Source of the DNA: Chitinophagaceae bacterium
Lineage (GTDB): Bacteria > Bacteroidota > Bacteroidia > Chitinophagales > Chitinophagaceae
Assembly (NCBI GenBank): GCA_017307735.1
Contig: JAFKGR010000011.1
Location: 99,501 to 163,500 of the forward strand
Length of the DNA stretch: 64,000 bases
Direction of reading: 5' to 3'
The position numbers and the translations under genes are program-made. Under the pieces are notes generated by a model. The model did no database searches and was not told the origin of the DNA. It was given only the letters and a program-made list of their open reading frames with translations. Of this stretch, positions 59,003 through 64,000 are shown in pieces (position 1 is the first letter of the stretch; every line of letters starts with the position of its first letter).

Positions 59003-59357
59003 GGGTAAAAGTAAACAAGATTAATGGATTGGACATGGCAGATAAAATACGGGTCCGAATCTATTTCCGAATTTCTGGCATTAATACTTTCGTCTTATTA
59101 ACTCTGGATAGATAAATCTTTTTCCTGTTTCAAGGTAAGATATAGTCAGCTGCTATCTTTCTTATACTTCCCAAGCCCGTGATAGACATTCTCCTCCTGG
59201 ATATCACCCCCACCTACAAAGTTCGTTAAGAACTTACGCCCTATTTAGATTTGATATACCCGGCCCAAAGAAAAACTTCCCGATTTTAAATGTACCTGTT
59301 GCATGCGTCAAAAATCCACATACCAGCCATTTTATTACCTTTAGTTTCGCTCTTTTC
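59003..59357. other. Divergent spacer, amidase / AraC gene
   Basis: About 355 bases without a gene. It holds a perfect inverted repeat, AAGTTC-GTTAA-GAACTT (59219-59235), about 120 bases before the AraC start, possibly a regulator site. No RNA gene seen. Confidence 0.55.
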
Positions 59358-60212
59358 ATGAATTCCAACAGCTTTGCCACTATGTCCATGCAGTTTAAAA
59401 ATATCATACCCGTTCCTGCGCTTCAAAAGTATATTGAAAAGATGTGGTTTTTTAAAAGCACAGATAAGTTGCCCACTGAAGACATAAAACTCGTGGTGCC
59501 CAACGGCAATCTGAAGCTGGCGATTTCCTATCAAAACGGGATGGTGGCCAACATCAACAGTAAAACATTTGAATCCAAAGAACAGGATATTACGCTTACA
59601 GGTTTGGTGGATGTGCCGGTGATTCTTGGTGCAGAAGAAGATACCTATACTGAAACCATCGGTATTGAATTCACCCCACAGGGGGCATATCGTTTTTTTC
59701 ATTTTAATCTGAATGAAATTCAAAACCAGATCTGCCCATTGAGCGATTTAATTGGCAGTAAAGGGAAACAACTAACACGACAAATTGCGGATACTGCATC
59801 GCCACAACAAAAAATAATATTGATACAGCAATTTTTAGTGAGGCAACTTCTGTTACATGATGAAGACCTTATCTTCGAATATTGTGTTGAAAAAATACAG
59901 GTTTCCAGGGGAACGATAACTGTTAAAGAACTGGAAAAGAAAACCGGCTACAGCAGCCGCTGGCTGAATATGAAATTCACAGAGAAGCTGGGAGTAAGTC
60001 CGAAAAATTTATCATCGGTCATTCGTTTCAGGCAATATTACCAGGCGCTGATCAACCATGATGAAAAAAGTTTTTTCAGAAACGATTTTTACAACCTGTA
60101 TTACGATCAGTCGCATTTTATCAAAGCTTTCAAACGTTTTACCGGCCTGCTTCCCACAAGATTTGAAAAAGGAATCAACGATTTTGGAAGAATTTATTTT
60201 AATCCAGACTAA
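59358..60212 (+). CDS. AraC-family transcriptional regulator
   Basis: A 284-residue regulator. The N-terminal half (FKNIIPVPALQKYIEKMWFFKS onward) is the DUF6597-like ligand-binding part found in Bacteroidota AraC proteins. The C-terminal part has the double helix-turn-helix: RGTITVKELEKKTGYSSRWLNMKFTEKLGVSPKNL and FRNDFYNLYYDQSHFIKAFKRFTGLLPTRFE. The first Met at 59358 may be too early; Met at residue 9 or 11 is equally plausible. An SRPBCC gene follows 92 bases downstream and could be its target. Confidence 0.88.
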   Translation: MNSNSFATMSMQFKNIIPVPALQKYIEKMWFFKSTDKLPTEDIKLVVPNGNLKLAISYQNGMVANINSKTFESKEQDITLTGLVDVPVILGAEEDTYTETIGIEFTPQGAYRFFHFNLNEIQNQICPLSDLIGSKGKQLTRQIADTASPQQKIILIQQFLVRQLLLHDEDLIFEYCVEKIQVSRGTITVKELEKKTGYSSRWLNMKFTEKLGVSPKNLSSVIRFRQYYQALINHDEKSFFRNDFYNLYYDQSHFIKAFKRFTGLLPTRFEKGINDFGRIYFNPD

Positions 60213-60304
60213 GGCATCAGGCCTGAGTTATCACTTCCGGTTTTTACAATTTCGACCCAAAGTTTTACTGTTGCTTTGTGATATCAATTTTAAAATAAAA
60301 CAAA

Positions 60305-60739
60305 ATGAAAAACGAAAATTACCGAAGCAGCATCACTGTCAATGTCAGTGCCAAGGAGGCATTTGATGCTATTTGCCAGCCAACTAAATGGTGGAGCAAA
60401 ACAATAGAAGGTGATACAAAAAATACAAATGGACTTTTCACTTATCATCCGGGCAATACATGGGTAAAATTCAGGATTGCAGAAATAATTCCCGGCAGGA
60501 AAATAGTATGGCATGTTACAGATTGCTACTTGCCTTTTCAGGAAGATAAAACAGAATGGAAGAACACGGATGTGGCTTTTGAAATTGAAGAAAACGGTAA
60601 AGGAACTAAAATCAAATTTACACATATAGGCCTTGTTCCCCAGGCGGAATGCTATCAGAATTGTGTAAAAGGCTGGAACCAGTATTTTAATGGAAGCTTG
60701 TTGAGTTTCCTGATTACAGGAAAAGGGCAGCCGAACTAA
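60305..60739 (+). CDS. SRPBCC-domain protein (AHSA1-like)
   Basis: A 144-residue single-domain protein of the START/SRPBCC fold. SITVNVSAKEAFDAICQPTKWWSKTIEGDT at the N terminus, EIIPGRKIVWHVTDCYLPF, TEWKNTDVAFEIEENGKGTK and CVKGWNQYFNGSLLSFLITG are AHSA1-type features. The fold binds hydrophobic ligands; function unknown. Ends 11 bases before the truncated GIY-YIG copy on the other strand. Confidence 0.85.
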   Translation: MKNENYRSSITVNVSAKEAFDAICQPTKWWSKTIEGDTKNTNGLFTYHPGNTWVKFRIAEIIPGRKIVWHVTDCYLPFQEDKTEWKNTDVAFEIEENGKGTKIKFTHIGLVPQAECYQNCVKGWNQYFNGSLLSFLITGKGQPN

Positions 60740-60750
60740 AGCCGCACTGT

Positions 60751-60969
60751 TCAATATCCGACTCCGGTCTTAAAATATCTCTGTCTTCTGATCGCCTCTG
60801 CTTTGTTCTCAAATTCTTCGGTGTAAAGTATTTCCCACGGACGATAGCTTATTGTCCATCCTCTCTCTCCTGTTGAATTATGCTCCTCAATTCTTCTTGT
60901 CAAATCACTGGTATATCCTACATAAGTTTTTTGGTGAACCGCTGAATACAAAACGTAAACGTAATACAT
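60751..60969 (-). pseudogene. GIY-YIG nuclease copy 1, truncated duplicate
   Basis: A 72-residue frame nearly identical to the intact copy at 61032-61292: MYYVYVLYSAVHQKTYVGYT carries the YVY/YVG form of the GIY-YIG motif, with R (TRRIEEHN) following. Differences include ISYRPW for IRYRPW and AEAIRRQRYF for TEAIGRERYF. The C terminus ends FKTGVGY, lacking the last residues RDMIKRLLKEKYPNG of the intact copy because homology stops there. Probably a broken or degenerating duplicate. Confidence 0.8.
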
Positions 60970-61023
60970 GGCATAAAAAAACCACTCGTCTTTTTGAGTC
61001 CGCGGCGGAGAACCGCCGACACA
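60761..61023. repeat. Direct repeat, copy 1 (GIY-YIG gene plus tRNA 3' relic)
   Basis: About 263 bases, roughly 96% identical by eye to 61084-61348. At the right end it keeps a degenerate piece of a tRNA T-arm: the minus strand reads GTGTCGGCGG-TTCT-CCGCC, where the intact tRNA has TTCGATT in the loop. Confidence 0.88.
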
Positions 61024-61031
61024 TGCACTTT

Positions 61032-61292
61032 TTATCCATTTGGATATTTTTCTTTCAATAACCTCTTTATCATATCTCTTCCAACTCCGGTCTTAAAATA
61101 TCTCTCTCTTCCGATCGCCTCTGTTTTGTTCTCAAATTCTTCGGTGTAAAGTATTTCCCATGGACGATATCGGATTGTCCATCCTCTCTCTCCTGTTGAA
61201 TTATGCTCCTCAATTCTTCTTGTCAAATCACTGGTATATCCTACATAAGTTTTTTGGTGAACCGCTGAATACAAAACGTAAACGTAATACAT
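61032..61292 (-). CDS. GIY-YIG nuclease-family protein, intact copy
   Basis: An 86-residue protein starting at ATG 61292 (MYYVYVLYSA); the open frame continues upstream into the tRNA-Phe gene, but those codons are tRNA sequence, not protein. The GIY-YIG core is YVY...TYVGYTSDLTRRIEEHN, and WTIRYRPWEILYTEEFENKTEAIGRERYFKTGVGRD completes the small domain. Single-domain members of this size (UPF0213-like) have no firm function; a DNA nuclease or repair role is possible. It begins about 6 bases after the tRNA terminator T run. Confidence 0.85.
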   Translation of the reverse strand: MYYVYVLYSAVHQKTYVGYTSDLTRRIEEHNSTGERGWTIRYRPWEILYTEEFENKTEAIGRERYFKTGVGRDMIKRLLKEKYPNG

Positions 61293-61348
61293 GGCATAAA
61301 AAAACCACTCGTCTTTTTGAGTAGAGGCGGAATCGAACCGCCGACACA
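61084..61348. repeat. Direct repeat, copy 2 (GIY-YIG gene plus tRNA 3' end)
   Basis: About 265 bases matching 60761-61023. It includes most of the GIY-YIG gene, the terminator hairpin and the T-arm of tRNA-Phe. Homology with copy 1 stops inside the tRNA, just before the anticodon stem. Confidence 0.88.
61298..61324 (-). terminator. tRNA-Phe terminator overlapping its own 3' end
   Basis: On the minus strand CTACTC (61324-61319) pairs with GAGTGG (6 bp, one G-U) around AAAAAGAC and is followed by seven T. The first arm coincides with tRNA positions 67-72, so tRNA folding and terminator folding would compete. Confidence 0.55.
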
Positions 61349-61390
61349 AGGATTTTCAGTCCTTTGCTCTACCGACTGAGCTATCTCACC
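61318..61390 (-). tRNA. tRNA-Phe(GAA), acceptor stem imperfect
   Basis: Cloverleaf read on the minus strand: acceptor GGTGAGA, D-arm GCTC-AGTCGGTA-GAGC, anticodon arm AAGGA-CTGAAAA-TCCTT with anticodon GAA (61355-61357), variable loop GTGTC, T-arm GGCGG-TTCGATT-CCGCC. The 3' strand of the acceptor reads TCTACTC instead of the expected TCTCACC, leaving two mismatches (pairs 3-70 and 4-69) and one G-U. CCA is not encoded. It may be a pseudogene, or a tRNA modified by the adjacent GIY-YIG repeat. Confidence 0.75.
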
Positions 61391-61514
61391 AAACTTTTTC
61401 AGTTTTTTGCCGCCTAATTATTTCGCGAAAAAACTAATTGTTTTCATCAAACAATTTCCGCGGGCGGCAAAAATAGGGCTTTCGGTGAATTATCCGAATA
61501 ATTTGTTGAAAAAA

Positions 61515-63779
61515 TTAATTACCAAATTCTGAAAGAAATTTGATCCTCACAATTTTCAGTTGCTCCATAGAATAGTTCCCATCTGACAATTCTTTTTGTG
61601 CTACTTCCAGGCTGGACGTTTCGCAACCTTTGAAATAATCGATAATTTCCTCCCGTTCGTATTCTTCCATCCACTCATCTATAGCATAATCGAGATTGAG
61701 TTTGGTGCCACTGGCAACAATGGTTTCCATCTCATCCAACAACTGTCCCAATGAAAGTGTTTTGTGCTTGGCTATGGTTTCCAGTGGAAGCTTCTTATCA
61801 ATATTCTGAATAATAAAAATCTTATTGCTGTTTTTGCTCGCTAAAGATTTCATTACAAAATCTTCAGGCTTTTCAATGTTATTTTCTTCTACATATTTTG
61901 AAATCAGATCAATAAACGGCCTGCCAAATTTCATCGCTTTCCCCATACTAACACCCTGGCATTTTTCCAGTTCTTTTGTCGATGTCGGATACAAAGTTGC
62001 CATGTCCATCAGGCTGCTTTCCAGAAAGATGACAAATGGCGGCAATGATCTCTTCTTCCCTTCCTGTTGACGAAGTTCTTTCAGCATCTCAAACAATCTT
62101 TCATCTGCTGCTGCTCCTTCACTGCTGTCAGCAACATCATCATCGTCATCTGTTCCCTCCGATTCAAACGTGTGATTGATTGCAATCTTAAATGAACCCG
62201 GCTTTTTCAAAAATGCTTTTCCGGCATCTGTAAATTTCAGGACACCATAATCTGCTATATCTTTTTTGAGAAAGTTGGCCAGAATCAATTGGCGGACCAA
62301 GGAATTCCAGAATAGCTCATCATGATTTTTGCCCGTACCAAATTCCGGAAGTTCATCATGGCGGTACATTTTTATCTGAGGAGTCGGATTCCCCATAATA
62401 AAGGGAATGACATAATTAATCGGGAATCTTTCTTCAAGTACCTGTACGGTTTTCAATGCTATTACAGCCTCATTCTTCACTTCAATCAACTCTTTGGGAT
62501 GTTTGCAATTGTCGCATTTCCCTCCGCAATTGTCGTGAGGATATTCTTCTCCGAAATAATTGAGCAACATTTTCCTGCGGCAAACAGCACTTTCCGAATA
62601 GGCAACTGTTTCCCTGATCAACTGTGCCCCGATCTCCCGCTCCGTAAGTGTTTTATCGCGCATCAGATGTTCCAGTTTGGCAACATCATTATGCGAATAA
62701 TACAAAATACATTTCCCTTCCAATCCATCTCTGCCCGCTCTCCCGGTTTCCTGATAATAATTCTCAATGGATTTTGGAATGTTATAATGAATAACAAATC
62801 GAATATCCGGTTTGTCAATTCCCATTCCAAAGGCGATGGTAGCTACAATGACCTGGATTCTTTCACTCAGAAATTTATCCTGTCTTTCCGTTCTGATTTT
62901 AGAATCAAGTCCGGCGTGATAGGCTGCGGCTTTAATTCCATTTGCATTCAACACATCCGCAATCTCTTCGGTAGTTTTCCGGTTGAGGGTGTAGATGATT
63001 CCACTTTTTCCACGGTTGTGGGCTACAAATTTTACAATGCTTTTGAGTGTTTGGTCTTTATTAATTTTGGGTTGTACTTCGTAATAAAGATTGGGCCGGT
63101 TAAATGATGAAATAAAAATCTTTGGATTTCTCAATCCAAGATTTTGCACAATATCACTCTGTACTTTGGGAGTAGCAGTGGCTGTTAATGCAATGATGGG
63201 GATTTTATCGTTGATAGAATCGACTACTTCCCGGATTTTCCGGTATTCCGGCCTGAAGTCATGTCCCCATTCACTGATACAATGGGCTTCGTCAACAGCA
63301 ACAAATGATACTTTCAGATCTTTAAAGAATTCGATATTGTCTTCCTTGGTCAGCGTTTCAGGAGCCACATAAAGCAATTTCGTTTTCCCGGTCAAAAGAT
63401 CATCCTTGACTTCTTTAACCTGAGTTTTGTTGAGTGTACTATTCATGAAATGGGCAATCTCATCTGTACTGCTATATCCTCTGATAAGATCAACCTGATT
63501 TTTCATCAATGCGATCAATGGAGAAACAACAAGGGCACAGCCCTCACTTATGATTGCCGGAAGTTGATAACACAGGCTCTTCCCTCCGCCGGTAGGCATG
63601 ATCACAAAAGTATCGCATCCACTCAGCAGGCTTTTGATAACATCTTCCTGTGTGTCTTTGAAATTCTTAAACCCGAAATATTTCTGTAATTCCTTTTTTA
63701 GATTTTGGTCTGTGTCTTTCTTATGGCTCTGAACCGCCTTTTTTTCCGGTTTTTTCGCTTTTGGTTTTGTAGTAGGCAT
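61515..63779 (-). CDS. recQ: ATP-dependent DNA helicase RecQ
   Basis: A 754-residue 3'-5' DNA helicase for recombination and repair. A lysine-rich N-terminal extension (about 1-28) precedes the helicase: Walker A MPTGGGKSLC (61-70), motif II VAVDEAHCISEWGHDFRPEY, and QETGRAGRDG (motif VI). The RQC zinc site is CRRKMLLNYFGE and CGGKCDNC. Then come a winged-helix part, an HRDC-like domain (LPPFVIFLESSLMDMATLYP) and a C-terminal extension of about 100 residues ending KIVRIKFLSEFGN. E. coli RecQ is 609 residues; the excess is at both ends. Confidence 0.96.
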   Translation of the reverse strand: MPTTKPKAKKPEKKAVQSHKKDTDQNLKKELQKYFGFKNFKDTQEDVIKSLLSGCDTFVIMPTGGGKSLCYQLPAIISEGCALVVSPLIALMKNQVDLIRGYSSTDEIAHFMNSTLNKTQVKEVKDDLLTGKTKLLYVAPETLTKEDNIEFFKDLKVSFVAVDEAHCISEWGHDFRPEYRKIREVVDSINDKIPIIALTATATPKVQSDIVQNLGLRNPKIFISSFNRPNLYYEVQPKINKDQTLKSIVKFVAHNRGKSGIIYTLNRKTTEEIADVLNANGIKAAAYHAGLDSKIRTERQDKFLSERIQVIVATIAFGMGIDKPDIRFVIHYNIPKSIENYYQETGRAGRDGLEGKCILYYSHNDVAKLEHLMRDKTLTEREIGAQLIRETVAYSESAVCRRKMLLNYFGEEYPHDNCGGKCDNCKHPKELIEVKNEAVIALKTVQVLEERFPINYVIPFIMGNPTPQIKMYRHDELPEFGTGKNHDELFWNSLVRQLILANFLKKDIADYGVLKFTDAGKAFLKKPGSFKIAINHTFESEGTDDDDDVADSSEGAAADERLFEMLKELRQQEGKKRSLPPFVIFLESSLMDMATLYPTSTKELEKCQGVSMGKAMKFGRPFIDLISKYVEENNIEKPEDFVMKSLASKNSNKIFIIQNIDKKLPLETIAKHKTLSLGQLLDEMETIVASGTKLNLDYAIDEWMEEYEREEIIDYFKGCETSSLEVAQKELSDGNYSMEQLKIVRIKFLSEFGN

Positions 63780-63822
63780 TGATTTTTTGTTCTATTCCTT
63801 CATAAATTTTAAAAAAGGGTTT

Positions 63823-63830
63823 CAAAGTTA
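63823..63830 (-). promoter_or_regulatory. -7 element for recQ
   Basis: TAACTTTG on the minus strand matches TAnnTTTG, 43 bases before the recQ ATG. The remaining bases to 64000 hold no recognisable gene. Confidence 0.45.
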
Positions 63831-64000
63831 ATTTAAATGAAAGTGAAAAAGCGGTGTTATCATCTTTTTAACATTCATCACTCTCATTATGCCCTGAATG
63901 GCAGGATAGAAAGATACAACTATTTTACGGGAAAGAAAACTATCTTTATTTGACCCAAATTCTTTTAGGTTTGCAACCACACTGGATAAAACGAAGAATG

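Noticed and set aside
60761..61348. GIY-YIG direct repeats as an insertion sequence
   Set aside because: No transposase, no terminal inverted repeats and no target-site duplication were seen.
61293..61349. N-terminal extension of the GIY-YIG protein (MCRRFDSAS...)
   Set aside because: Those codons are the T-arm and 3' end of tRNA-Phe read as protein; the real start is ATG 61292.
62322..63107. Plus-strand frame of 261 codons opposite recQ
   Set aside because: Phe/Ile-rich shadow translation of a highly conserved helicase gene on the other strand.

Overview
The window looks like chromosomal DNA of a Bacteroidota bacterium, most likely of the Chitinophagales/Sphingobacteriia type. The reasons are A+T-rich spacers carrying the TAnnTTTG promoter element, a type IX secretion sorting domain, TonB receptor and DUF5686 proteins with carboxypeptidase-regulatory-like domains, DUF4199 and DUF4833 proteins, a very long Rho factor, and a sphingolipid cluster. 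No phage, insertion sequence or CRISPR array was seen. Layout. 1-3.5 kb: 3' end of alaS, a periplasmic two-PDZ protein, a DUF4199 membrane protein and a deoxyhypusine-synthase-like enzyme. 3.6-5.3 kb: a small type II restriction-modification cassette whose methyltransferase is broken by one extra A in a run of nine. 5.3-14 kb: mostly housekeeping genes (cysS, asnS, rho) mixed with an AlkA-type glycosylase, a NYN-LOTUS protein, MarC and an HD protein. 14-19.4 kb: one co-directional run, mnmH - unknown repeat protein - selD - gdx-like SMR exporter - UDG-family protein - AhpD-like protein; mnmH and selD together make 2-selenouridine in tRNA. 19.5-26 kb: truncated haemoglobin, birA, rsfS, ftsH and a P-type ATPase. 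26-36 kb: secreted or surface proteins (esterase, YtcJ-like amidohydrolase lipoprotein, TonB receptor, a 1288-residue M36 metallopeptidase with a T9SS tail). 36.2-47.8 kb is the most striking part: a co-directional run with several overlapping genes, headed by a MarR regulator. It appears to encode a route from serine and acyl donors to inositol-phosphoryl ceramide: serine palmitoyltransferase, a GNAT-fold candidate ceramide synthase, a candidate 3-ketosphinganine reductase, myo-inositol-phosphate synthase, a PgpA-like phosphatase, GtrA, an outer-membrane DUF5686 protein, a CDP-alcohol phosphatidyltransferase, DUF4833, an FA2H-like hydroxylase and a PAP2-family candidate IPC synthase. 47.8-52.5 kb is a methylcitrate (propionate) operon prpD-prpC-prpB preceded by a zinc alcohol dehydrogenase. 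53.9-56.6 kb is the ribosomal operon rplM-rpsI-rpsB-tsf with a structured leader. 56.9-64 kb holds a zinc peptidase, an N-acetylmuramoyl-L-alanine amidase, an AraC regulator, an SRPBCC protein, two near-identical GIY-YIG nuclease copies next to a tRNA-Phe with a defective-looking acceptor stem, and recQ. All functional calls come from reading motifs in the translated sequence; no database search was run.
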